64,000 nt of DNA from Siphonodentalium dalli. Its lineage: Eukaryota; Mollusca; Scaphopoda; Gadilida; Siphonodentaliidae. Below are positions 55,277-64,000 of this stretch, piece by piece. The DNA lies in contig CP136061.1 in assembly GCA_032622095.1 (NCBI GenBank), forward strand, positions 86,092,324 through 86,156,323. The letters run 5' to 3'. Under the pieces are notes generated by a model. That model had not been told where the DNA came from and ran no database searches. It was given only the letters and a program-made list of their open reading frames with translations. Position 1 is the stretch's first letter. The number at the start of each line of letters is the position of its first letter. A program made the translations under genes and the position numbers.

Positions 55277-55781
55277 GGTGACACTCAACATTTTCGAATT
55301 GTCAGTAGGGGTGATTTTATAGATATAAAGTGCTAGTGGTTTCTGGCACCATTCATGTGGTATGTATATTAAGACAAGGTGGGATATGAATTTGTGTAAT
55401 TTTAGAAGGTGTTCTAGACTGATGAAAAAATTAAGTGCAAGTGACCTTGACCCCACCCATAGACAGCAGTAGCGTTTTTTTGCGAAACAGTGGCTCTAGA
55501 TACTGGGTCCATTTTTTAGCACCCAAAATTTGTCATCTGCATTAAAAATTGATTTTCTGGTATTTTTAAAGGCGAAAGTTTGAAATGTTTTCACATTGAT
55601 GTTGGAAGCCAGAGGCCTTTAAACCAACATAGGTGACCATGCTTGAAAACATCTGGTATTCGTGCCCCTTGGGTATAAAAATGCAATATTTTGTTAATTT
55701 TGTGAATAAAAATCACATTTTCAATCAAAAGATCAAGGGCCATAACTCTTGATTGCCTATATATTATGGAAATTATGTATC
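55277..55781. mobile_element. TTAA-flanked MITE, copy A2, truncated by a LINE
   Basis: It starts TTAAGGTGACACTCAAC (TTAA at 55273-55276) and follows copy A3 closely until GGAAATTATGTATC at 55781, where the LINE begins. A2 and A3 share variants that A1 lacks (CAACATTTTCGAATTGTC), so they descend from one duplication. Confidence 0.85.
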
Positions 55782-56151
55782 TTCTTTATCTTTATTATCC
55801 TCCATATATGGAGATTCATATATAAATGTTTATATTATTAGAACAAACACAATTTGGTACATAACACAGTGTATAACAAAAATTAAGATTACAAACATAT
55901 CTACAACACATGTCTCAATATGTATGATGAACCAACTACACATGCACATATACACACATTCATGCACTACAAAAGGTAGACATTCCATTCTACAGCCATA
56001 TCGTACTTACATACAGAGAAATAGCATACTCCGAGACGACCATGCCGGAGTTGGACCCAATTCAGGGATCTCTCTCTCTGGAAGACCCACAAACGCCAAT
56101 GCCTTTGTGCAGTCTTACCGACTCGGAGCCGACCATTTCCCAGCACCACTC

Positions 56152-56153
<2 letters not shown>

Positions 56154-56214
<61 letters not shown>
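56154..56214. repeat. (AT)n microsatellite
   Basis: About 30 AT dinucleotides inside the LINE 3' UTR, flanked on both sides by CAGCCATATCGTACTTACA copies (55992 and 56215). Confidence 0.95.
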
Positions 56215-56217
<3 letters not shown>

Positions 56218-56416
56218 CCATATCGTACTTACAGACATACAGACGACAGTCAGACAAGCAGGCATACGAGACAAACAAACAAACGACAGACATACATACA
56301 TACAGACTAAAGTACTTACTGGTATAAAACAATACACAGATACATGTGATATGAACAATTACGAACACGCTTATAACTGCATGTTATGATCGAGTTTATA
56401 TGAAGATTTGGGAGAA

Positions 56417-59400
56417 CTAGTCAGGACTTGGCGTCAGTCGATCAACATATACTCTCCAGAGGAATGCAGCTTTGTTCACGAAAAAGTCTATTAGTTTATT
56501 TTCTTCTTCGGGAGCACAGTATATGTTTTCATGTAGACCTGTTAGTAGAACGCGCGTTTTGGATTCTACATCCAGTTTGTCATACTGCATATAAATGTCT
56601 ACATGAAACAAGTTTAGTAGCTCGAATTCAAAGGTATTTCGATAGTCGCAAATGGAAGAACATTCGATTAAGACATGTTTTACAAGATCTTTATGTTTGT
56701 TGTCACATAATACGCAGGTTTCCTCATTTGTTTCCAGGATACAAATAAGGCGTGCAATAAGTAGATATGATTTTTTATGGGCTGGGTATATGCGACAATT
56801 TTCCCATAGCCGGGACATGCATAACGTTGGATGGACGGCAGAGAACCTGGCAAGTCGAGTATCCTCATTTACGCTCATGTCCCAATATTCTCTATTAACT
56901 TTTGACCATGATTCGTTTATGGCACATTTCCATGTGGATTTCTTAGGGAATATTGAATTTTCGATGTAGTTCTCAAGAGCTTCGGTCATGTCATATTTGT
57001 TAAGAGTGTCAATGATGTCAGACATGTAACTTGATGATGAACATGTAGTGCCAACAATGTACTGATATAAGCGCGTGAGAAATACTTGTTTCACAGTTTT
57101 AGAAGATTTTAAGTTGCACAAAGAGCCGAAGAATGACATTTTACGTTTTTCGATAAGTGACACCATAGACGAGGTTCCGACTAATCCTTGCGCAATAACC
57201 GTTTTAGTACGACGATGAAGGCCCTGGTAATACTTTAAACAGAATCTGTGTGTTCGTTCCAGGCGATCAACGTGTTTTTGGTTCAAATTCCAGAGAAGTT
57301 CAGACCCGTACAGCCCTTTAGGTATGACCACCGACGAATATATCAACGAGCAACTTGTTGGGGTCATACCCCCCGGGTAAAGGCCGGCGTTGTTGAGCAT
57401 CATAAACGTGCTACGAGTCTTATCGCATATATGCTCTGTGAATATTCCATTAAAGTCATACTTATCAAGATAAATGCCCAAATGAGTTATGTTGGTGGTT
57501 TCTTTGACATCTAAGGTACCAAGGTTCCAAAGTCGATCCTGACGCGAAAATTCGGATTTAGTTTCATTAAATACCACTACAGCGCATTTATTTGGGTTAT
57601 ATCGATACCGCCATTTGTTACTGTAATCGTAGCAAATATCACATAGTGCTGATAAACCAGATTTGCTGAGAGACAGCAGAACCATATCGTCTGCATGTGT
57701 CGGAGACGTACAATTTACACCGAGCATGTTTAAACCAAACGGCGAGTTTGCAAGGATATGTATCAACTCGTCAACGTATATCATATAGTACAACGGCGAG
57801 AGGATTCCTCCCTGCCTGGCTCCCTGTCGCACATCAAACCACCTGGAAAAAACGTTGTTATGACGAATGGAACAGGTTACATTGATCAGAAGATCGCGCA
57901 TCAATCGAAATAAGTTTCCTCTGAATCCGCATGTGTGCAATTTGTATAACAATCCGTTAACCCAGACAGTATCGAACGCTTTCCAGACGTCTAAAAAGAG
58001 GCTATACAACTTTTGTTTACTTTCGGATACATACGCAATACATTCTTTCATTATATATGACGTCATAGTTGTACTAATGCCCTTTTGGAAGCCATGTTGA
58101 AGCAGGTGTATATCAAGCAATTTTGGAGCGTATAGTTCTATTCGAGATTGTAAAATCTTTTCGAGAAGCTTGTATAGAGTGGGCATGAGAGTTATAGCTC
58201 TGTAGCTATCAAAGTCAGTTCTGGATTTCGAACCACCTTTGTGTAATGTTATGATTACACCACGTTTCATCTGTGGTGGGACCGTTTGTGTTTGAATCAG
58301 GACTGTCATGAGATTCGATACGGTCTGTGTTAACTTCTGGCTTCCGTAAATCAAATGTTCGTTCGATATGCCATCCCAACCAGTTGCTTTGCCAAAGCTC
58401 AGGCTGCGGTAAACAGAAAGCAATTCGTGTGGAGTTACAGTAAAGAGTATGTCATTTTCATTGTCATCATTTTGGTCGCTGGTGGTTATTCGCGTGACAA
58501 ATTCATTCACGTAGTTGAAGTGTTTATTGTCAAACGCAGGTCTGTACAATGGCGAATATAATTTCTCAAAGTAGGAGGCCCATCCCTCCGCGATTTCGTT
58601 ATCGTGCCGAAGAGTTTGTCCACCATAAGAGAAAAATGCGTTCATATCTAGATGATTTTTCTGACGCTTGGTATGTAATACGCGAAATAAATAATTCTGA
58701 TCAATTTGTGCGCGTTCGTCGATTTCATTATTTTGTTCGGCCAAGTATTGAACAGAGGCTTTTCTGTATTCTCTCCTGAAATTACATTTCGCAAGTTTAT
58801 AGTTCGTGTAACTTTCTGAGTGAGTGTCCGCGCGAGGTCTGCCTTCATTCACCCAAATTTTTCGGAGAGTCCGCATATTTGTATGCATAGTTTTCAAGTG
58901 TTCATTCCAAAAGGGTTTCAGTCGTTTATTATATTTCTTGTTCGGCAAGGTTGTTTGAGAAGCATTTGATATTGCATTTACAATTGAATCATATATTATG
59001 CATGCATCGTTTTCCTGTTTATCTAATTTGTCAAATGAGTTTAATTCTGAGTCAAGTATCTGTTTATAATTTTCAAGGATTTCCGGCTGAGATTTAGCTT
59101 TTTTCCAGTCTACGATAACGCGTTTTTCGGTGTCTTCTGTTTTATGACCATCTCGTAATCGAACGTTCATGCTCAAAGTAACCGGTCTGTGATTTGACAC
59201 GTTAATTGCGTCATCGTCTAAGACATGGACCTCTCTCGTGAAAGGAATAAGAGTGGTTGGTATCAGTATATGATCAACAATAGTTCCTTCAAAAATGCCG
59301 TCGCCAAAGGGGACGCATGTCGATCGCGGACAATCATGACAGTAATTATAGTTCACAGACACCATTTCGATTCGCTTGACAAGTCTTTTGAATGCCATGT

Positions 59401-60007
59401 TTCGTTCATCTGATTTCTCAAATTGACCATTGAAATCCCCCATTACTATTACATTACCATATGGTTTGTACATATCACAAATATCGCCAAGTGTTTTCGT
59501 GTATTCTTCATAAAATTCGACCGAGTAATTTGTAGAAGGCAGGTATACCTGCAAAATATATAGAAAACATGTATCTGTTATTCTGATTTGTATTCCTATT
59601 ATTCTGTCATCTTCTATTGCAAGCGGACTAATACGTTCAGTGAGTCTGGAGTGCCATAACAGCGCAACCCCACCACTCGGCCTCCCTCTTTTATTTGGGA
59701 TCCTTTGGCGGGAATCGCACACTGCATGGTATTCATAAGACTTGTCGAGCGAACCAAAAAAAATTATATCACATTGATAGAGCCAGTGCTCACTCAGGCC
59801 TATTATGTCATGTATACCACTCCGGAGCAATTTGCTCAAGTAATATCCAGATGACATAACGCCTGTTGCATTCCATGTAATCATATTAAGATTAGCGGTT
59901 CCCATTGCGCCGTTATAATTGATTTGTGACAAGCCAGTGTTGTGATTTCGTATACCGCTTAAATACACACATAATGTGAATGCTAATAGTGCAACAATTT
60001 TGCACAT
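56417..60007 (-). CDS. LINE ORF2: AP endonuclease-reverse transcriptase, intact
   Basis: The 1,196-codon frame starts at ATG (60005-60007), 44 bases after the ORF1 stop. The first about 20 residues are hydrophobic. The AP endonuclease spans about 40-290 with Asn 46 (TWNATG), Glu 73 (SEHW), GDFN at about 191, VDHIL at about 244 and SNHRPV at about 271. RT covers about 535-830 with GKATGWDGIS, YRAITLMPTLYKLLE, DVWKAFDTVW, ARQGGILSPL and HADD at about 771 in place of YADD. A C-terminal Cys/His cluster (CVLCDNKHKDLVKH...EC) near residue 1130 resembles the zinc-binding tail of LINE RTs. All catalytic blocks are present without stops, so the protein could be functional: it would nick DNA and reverse-transcribe its RNA. 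Exact clade not assigned. Confidence 0.92.
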   Translation of the reverse strand: MCKIVALLAFTLCVYLSGIRNHNTGLSQINYNGAMGTANLNMITWNATGVMSSGYYLSKLLRSGIHDIIGLSEHWLYQCDIIFFGSLDKSYEYHAVCDSRQRIPNKRGRPSGGVALLWHSRLTERISPLAIEDDRIIGIQIRITDTCFLYILQVYLPSTNYSVEFYEEYTKTLGDICDMYKPYGNVIVMGDFNGQFEKSDERNMAFKRLVKRIEMVSVNYNYCHDCPRSTCVPFGDGIFEGTIVDHILIPTTLIPFTREVHVLDDDAINVSNHRPVTLSMNVRLRDGHKTEDTEKRVIVDWKKAKSQPEILENYKQILDSELNSFDKLDKQENDACIIYDSIVNAISNASQTTLPNKKYNKRLKPFWNEHLKTMHTNMRTLRKIWVNEGRPRADTHSESYTNYKLAKCNFRREYRKASVQYLAEQNNEIDERAQIDQNYLFRVLHTKRQKNHLDMNAFFSYGGQTLRHDNEIAEGWASYFEKLYSPLYRPAFDNKHFNYVNEFVTRITTSDQNDDNENDILFTVTPHELLSVYRSLSFGKATGWDGISNEHLIYGSQKLTQTVSNLMTVLIQTQTVPPQMKRGVIITLHKGGSKSRTDFDSYRAITLMPTLYKLLEKILQSRIELYAPKLLDIHLLQHGFQKGISTTMTSYIMKECIAYVSESKQKLYSLFLDVWKAFDTVWVNGLLYKLHTCGFRGNLFRLMRDLLINVTCSIRHNNVFSRWFDVRQGARQGGILSPLYYMIYVDELIHILANSPFGLNMLGVNCTSPTHADDMVLLSLSKSGLSALCDICYDYSNKWRYRYNPNKCAVVVFNETKSEFSRQDRLWNLGTLDVKETTNITHLGIYLDKYDFNGIFTEHICDKTRSTFMMLNNAGLYPGGMTPTSCSLIYSSVVIPKGLYGSELLWNLNQKHVDRLERTHRFCLKYYQGLHRRTKTVIAQGLVGTSSMVSLIEKRKMSFFGSLCNLKSSKTVKQVFLTRLYQYIVGTTCSSSSYMSDIIDTLNKYDMTEALENYIENSIFPKKSTWKCAINESWSKVNREYWDMSVNEDTRLARFSAVHPTLCMSRLWENCRIYPAHKKSYLLIARLICILETNEETCVLCDNKHKDLVKHVLIECSSICDYRNTFEFELLNLFHVDIYMQYDKLDVESKTRVLLTGLHENIYCAPEEENKLIDFFVNKAAFLWRVYVDRLTPSPD

Positions 60008-60051
60008 ACTGGACCAGATAACATGCTATACACAAATAAATAATAGTTGGA

Positions 60052-60953
60052 TTAATCACTGTATTTATGCACCCACATTCTGCAGATTGCGCCACGTGGC
60101 CAGAATCGAGGTGCGAGAACACAGTCGAGATCCTCATCACATATATTAATGCGAGCACAGTTACCTCTGAGCATTCCAATAACAGTGAAGCGAGCGTCTT
60201 TATAAAGGAGATGTTTCTTTATGTCGTGAATTGTCACTGATTCAGCGAATCCTCCGAGGTACACTTGGGAAGTTTTAATTGGACCGTCGTGTTTGTTGAA
60301 GTAATAATAGTCATCCTGTGAATCATCAGCATAGTGAGCCGATGCCTGACGGGTGTACTTGTTTTTATTTAACGGGACTTCTGAGTGATAGCTCACGTCA
60401 TTTGGTTCATTAGAATGATTGCTCGCCTCTGAATAATCATCTCGGTCACATGACTCTTCCGCATAGTTCATCATTGCATTCAATGTTTCTGAAATGTCCC
60501 GTTGTGTCTTGGTAACTTCTCCCATCGAGCTGCTCACACATTCAACGAATGTTTGAAGATTATTGGTAACCGTAGTCGTGAAGTTACGAAATTCCTCTTT
60601 CATTATATTGACGTTGTGTTTTATGGTTTCATTCATCATTTTGTCACATGAGTGAGTCGGTTGAACATGTTTCTTATTTACAATGTCTCTGAGTGTTGCA
60701 ATTTGTCCCTCAAAACTCTTTTGTTTTTTGTCAAATTCCTCGAGTCCTTGTACTATATTACACATATCACGTTTAACATCACCAATTTCACTTTTGACTT
60801 TCTTCACTCCAGTATATTTGTCATCTTGTATGCGTTCTATTGTCAACTTCTCTTGTTCTATTTTATCGTCGATTGTTTTAATTTTGGTGTATATGCGAGA
60901 AACATCCACCTTCAACTGGTCAACATCTTCAGTTATTCCAAGTTTTTCTTCTA
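60052..60953 (-). CDS. LINE ORF1 protein, 5' truncated
   Basis: The frame runs from the right boundary (no ATG; the track's apparent start near 60915 would be TTG) to TAA at 60052-60054. The N-terminal about 90 residues are Lys/Glu/Ile-rich with heptad-like spacing, suggesting a coiled coil. The middle is acidic with Asn/Ser/Asp. The C-terminal about 75 residues (VYLGGFAESVTIHDIKKHL ... FWPRGAICRMW) look like a compact RNA-binding-type fold. Family knowledge: LINE ORF1 proteins bind element RNA; I infer this role from position and architecture. Confidence 0.75.
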
Positions 60954-60955
60954 TT

Positions 60956-61760
60956 TTGACAAATATTTACATTGAAAATAATTTTTTAGCAAATCTGCTC
61001 AGTTAGAAGGAACATTTTATGTTAAATACACCATTCATCTATGGATATTCCAATATAGGTGGCTTTTAGTCATATAAATTGGTGGGGATATGGAGTCTTG
61101 GAGCAGTGGGGGGGGGGGGGGGGGGGTGGTGGTGGTTCATATGTATTGTTTTTGATGATTTTTCAGATGATGGGTACTTCTTCATGACATCATGCTCCTT
61201 GAATCTTAGCTGAAAAGACTGACATTGACATTAAACAGTATACTACAAGATTAGATATTCAGTCCTTCTTATTCACAAGTGTGAAATATAATGATTCAGG
61301 TTTCCTTGGTCATATTTCACTTGACAACATATTGTTCGTGTGATATCATAACCTTGTATAGCTTTCCCTTAATGCTAAATAAGACTTGGAATTTTTTAAC
61401 CCATGGTTTTGGGAGAGTATTAAAGATAGTAGTTGCATGAAATATTATGTTTTATTTTTATATCTGAGGACAATATGCATCTCATAATATATTTTATACA
61501 AGATTTTAGCATTTCAGACCTTTTTCAAGCTATAGATGATGGTTGAATATATATATTTTGTCACTACGTCAAGCATAACGTCATTGGGTTCTGAAAGACC
61601 CAAATGGGGTGAAATCATGGGGGTGCATGTAATACCCACCCAATCTTGCTGCTTGTGATTGCAATAACGCATGGGTGTAATATATCATTTTAAGCGGTAT
61701 AATGCAGAGAATATGGAGGTGTGGTCCCTATTAAATATTATTGAAATTGCATTCCCTTAA
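60956..61760. repeat. Spacer unit B2 of the tandem array
   Basis: It matches B1 from TTGACAAATATTTACATTG onward, with a longer G-run (about 61109-61127) and few substitutions. Its first about 40 bases are replaced by the LINE junction. Confidence 0.85.
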
Positions 61761-62407
61761 GGTGACACTCAACATTTTCGAATTGTCAGTAGGGGTGATT
61801 TTATAGATATAAAGTGCTAGTGGTTTCTGGCACCATTCATGCGGTATGTATATTAAGACAAGGTGGGATATGAATTTGTGTAATTTTAGAAGGTGTTCTA
61901 GACTGATGAAAAAATTAAGTGCAAGTGACCTTGACCCCACCCATAGACAGCAGTAGCGTTTTCTGCGAAACAGTGGCTCTAGATACTGGGTCAATTTTTT
62001 AGCACCCAAAATTTGTCATCTGCATTAAAAATTGATTTTCTGGTATTTTTAAAGGCGAAAGTTTGAAATGTTTTCACATTGATGTTGGAAGCCAGAGGCC
62101 TTTAAACCAACATAGGTGACCATGCTTGAAAACATCTGGTATTCGTGCCCCTTGTGTATGAAAATGCAATATTTTGGTCATTTTTTGAATAAAAATCACA
62201 TTTTCAATCAAAAGATCAAGGGCCATAACTCTTGATTGCCTATATATTATGGAAATTATGTATCAAATTCTGAATGCGTATTCTGTACTAATTTCAGGCA
62301 TATATATATTGTCTATATGGTTTGGGACCATAATCCAGATAAATTTCAATGAATCTATGGGCTCCCTATTTTTGGGCCCATTCCTGTTGAAACTGTGGAG
62401 TGTCACC
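61761..62407. mobile_element. TTAA-flanked MITE, copy A3
   Basis: It starts after TTAA (61757-61760) with GGTGACACTCAAC and ends GAAACTGTGGAGTGTCACC at 62407, followed by TTAC. Internal sequence matches A1 and A2. Confidence 0.85.
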
Positions 62408-62635
62408 TTACGTCACGCCACGTGGATCTAGGCGGAAGTTAACCTAACCATTCCGATGCCGCGTACGTTAGTGATACAGGAGTTATAGCGTGCGCGTTAT
62501 GTTTTTTGACTGACCACAGTGCCCGATCCGCCGAATGTGAACATGTTATCAACTGTTACGGACCACGGCAGTCAATTGCCGTGGCGAATATTGAAGCCTA
62601 CGGCGATTGCCACGGCAATGCCGATTGCCGTGGTG
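62408..62635. other. Spacer with short GC-rich palindromes
   Basis: GATTGCCGTGG/CCACGGCAAT words repeat in both orientations at about 62555-62635, forming potential small hairpins. No gene. Confidence 0.5.
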
Positions 62636-62890
62636 AATGTGTGTCCTTTATAGACTCGAACCGATTGAGCTCAAACTTGCTACCTATGGGAAGTGTCATG
62701 TACGGGTTAAATTGTGACCCCGACCTGACCTTGACATTGAAAATGATCAATTCAAGGTCAAATCGGGTAAAACTGGCGGATTTCGAAATTTTACACCTAG
62801 GTGCAGCATACGTGTCTCGGAAGCTGTTGCAATTGCTTTTTCGAACAAAGCCATGAGACGAACCACGCCAGTGGTTAGCTAACCTGCTAG
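62636..62890 (+). mobile_element. Helitron F, 5' truncated, first in the third train
   Basis: It joins the family at GTCCTTTATAGACTCGAA and ends with the CCACGCCAGTGG hairpin and CTAG at 62887-62890. The body carries TGACCTTGA (62726-62734) and TCAAGGTCA (62752-62760). The normal 5' end is missing. Confidence 0.75.
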
Positions 62891-63277
62891 TCTATCTACT
62901 ATATATTTTGGGACTTCTGTCTGTGTGTCTGTCTGTGTGTGTGTTAGCTATGGCCTGGAAAACTGCCAGACAGATTTCGACGAAATTTGATACCTAGGGG
63001 TAATTTTTTCCAGGGATGGTTTGGATGGGTCAAATCGTGACTCCGACCTGACCTTGACCTTCAAAAAGGTCCATTCAAGGTCAAATCGTGTAAAACGGGA
63101 CGGATTTCGACGAAATTTGGTAACTAGAGGTAACTTTGTCCGGGGAGTCTTTTGGACGGGTCAAATCGTGACCCCACCTGACCTTGACATTCAAAATGGA
63201 CAATTCAAGGTCAAATCGCGCAATTCGCCGGAAAGCAGAGGGGAAACAGCCCGGACGAAGTCGGGTCCACCAGCTAG
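62891..63277 (+). mobile_element. Helitron G, middle of the third train
   Basis: It starts TCTATCTACTATATATTTTG immediately after Helitron F's CTAG and ends with the CCCGGACGAAGTCGGG hairpin at 63250-63265 and CTAG at 63274-63277. It carries repeats of GGATTTCGACGAAATTTG and TTCAAGGTCAAATCG. Note the 3' hairpin family differs from that of Helitron F. Confidence 0.87.
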
Positions 63278-63971
63278 TCTAATATATATTTTGGGACTTC
63301 TGTCTGTGTGTTAGCTATGGCCGGGAAAACTGCCAGACGGATTTTGACGAAATTTGATACCTAGGGGTAATTTTGTCCAGGAGTGTTTTGGACGGTCAAA
63401 TCGTGACTCCGACCTGACCTTGACCTTCAAAAAGGTCAATTCAAGGTCAAATCGTGTACAACGGGACGGATTTCGACGAAATTTGATACCTAGTGGTACT
63501 CTTGTCCGGGGAGTCTTTTGAACGGGTGAAATCGTTACCCCGACCTGACCTTGGCCTTCAAAAAAGTCAATTCATGGTCAAAACGGACGGATTTCGACGA
63601 AATTTAATACATAGGCGTACTTTTGTCCGGGGAGTGTTTTGGACGGGTCAAATCGTGACCCGACCTGACATTGACCTTCAAAATTGTCAATTCAATGTCA
63701 AATCGCGAATTTTGACGGGATTTCGACGAAATTTGATACCTAGTGTTACTTTTGTCCCCGACCCGACCTTGGCCTTCAAAATGGTCAATTCAAGGTCAAA
63801 TCGGGTAAACCGGACGGATTTCGACGGGTACTTTTGTCCGGGGTGTATTTTGGACGGGTCAAATCGTGACCCCGAACTGACATTGACCTTCAAAACGGTC
63901 AATTCAAGGTCAAGTCGCGCAATTCGCCGAAAAGTGGAATCAGCCCGGACGAAGTCGGCTCCACCAGCTAG
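63278..63971 (+). mobile_element. Helitron H, last of the third train
   Basis: It starts TCTAATATATATTTTGGG right after Helitron G's CTAG and ends with CCCGGACGAAGTCGG hairpin and CTAG at 63968-63971, then T. The interior holds about four units of roughly 120-125 bp with GGACGGATTTCGACGAAAT and GACCTTCAAAA...TCAATTCAAGGTCAA. Confidence 0.87.
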
Positions 63972-64000
63972 TTGTATATATTTGAAACAATCGGAGTCAT

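Larger units (their letters stand above)
55782..60955 (-). mobile_element. Nearly full-length LINE (5.2 kb)
   Basis: The boundaries are exact to within a few bases because the host sequence is a known repeat. The left flank stops in A2 and the right flank resumes in B2, with about 181 bp (equivalent to 54295-54475) missing. The 3' end on the minus strand finishes AATAAAGATAAAGAA; an AT microsatellite lies in the 3' UTR. ORF1 runs off the right boundary without an ATG, so the element is 5' truncated by a small amount. ORF2 is intact. Confidence 0.85.

Noticed and set aside
53788-55456. Minus-strand frames of 69-92 codons in each MITE A copy
   Set aside because: Although repeated, they lie in a non-autonomous TIR element, match no transposase and vary in length among copies.

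Overview
This window looks like repeat-rich genomic DNA from an invertebrate animal, most likely marine. It is AT-rich and has no operons or ribosome binding sites. It is packed with metazoan-type transposable elements: Ty1/copia and Ty3/gypsy LTR elements, APE-type LINEs (one with a 2A-like N-terminus, a feature known from CR1-like LINEs of sea urchins and other marine invertebrates), Helitrons with CTAG 3' ends, and TTAA-flanked MITEs. The species cannot be fixed from sequence alone. The only host-type genes I can support are C2H2 zinc-finger genes; nearly everything else is mobile DNA or its debris. I saw no tRNA, rRNA or CRISPR array.

Layout. 1-0.95 kb: minisatellite. 1.3-2.4 kb: a Helitron inserted in a MITE. 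3.0-6.6 kb: a foldback element followed by a decayed LINE. 7.7-8.8 kb: a terminal-inverted-repeat (TIR) element. 9.0-10.9 kb: three Helitrons head to tail on the minus strand. 10.9-12.5 kb: nested MITEs and a LINE tail. 13.4-14.4 kb: an intact eight-finger C2H2 gene (minus) and a finger relic. 16.9-24.5 kb: a decayed Ty3/gypsy element. 24.5-26 kb: an unexplained region with 153-bp direct repeats. 26.4-29.1 kb: a finger relic and an intact 13-finger C2H2 gene (plus). 29.1-32 kb: a composite MITE cut by a decayed minus-strand gypsy element with a 3' LTR. 33.1-42.7 kb: a duplicate of the 13-finger locus, now a pseudogene split by a 2.9-kb TIR transposon (7-bp target duplication) and by a copia element that looks intact (197-bp LTRs identical by eye, CATAA target duplication, 1,327-codon ORF). 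43-44.5 kb: a LINE 3' fragment (minus). 44.6-53.4 kb: one single Helitron, then a second train of Helitrons, one carrying a higher-order satellite and one split by a 2A-type LINE. 53.8-62.4 kb: a tandem A-B-A-B-A array of a TTAA-flanked MITE and a spacer, interrupted by a nearly full-length LINE with an intact ORF2. 62.6-64 kb: a third Helitron train.

How it fits together. The zinc-finger genes appear to be a local family spread by duplication and then used as targets by transposons. Nested insertions give a relative chronology: locus duplication came before the TIR-transposon and copia insertions. The copia element and the minus-strand LINE at 56-61 kb are the youngest-looking, most intact elements. 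Repeated Helitron trains at three places are the most distinctive large-scale pattern.
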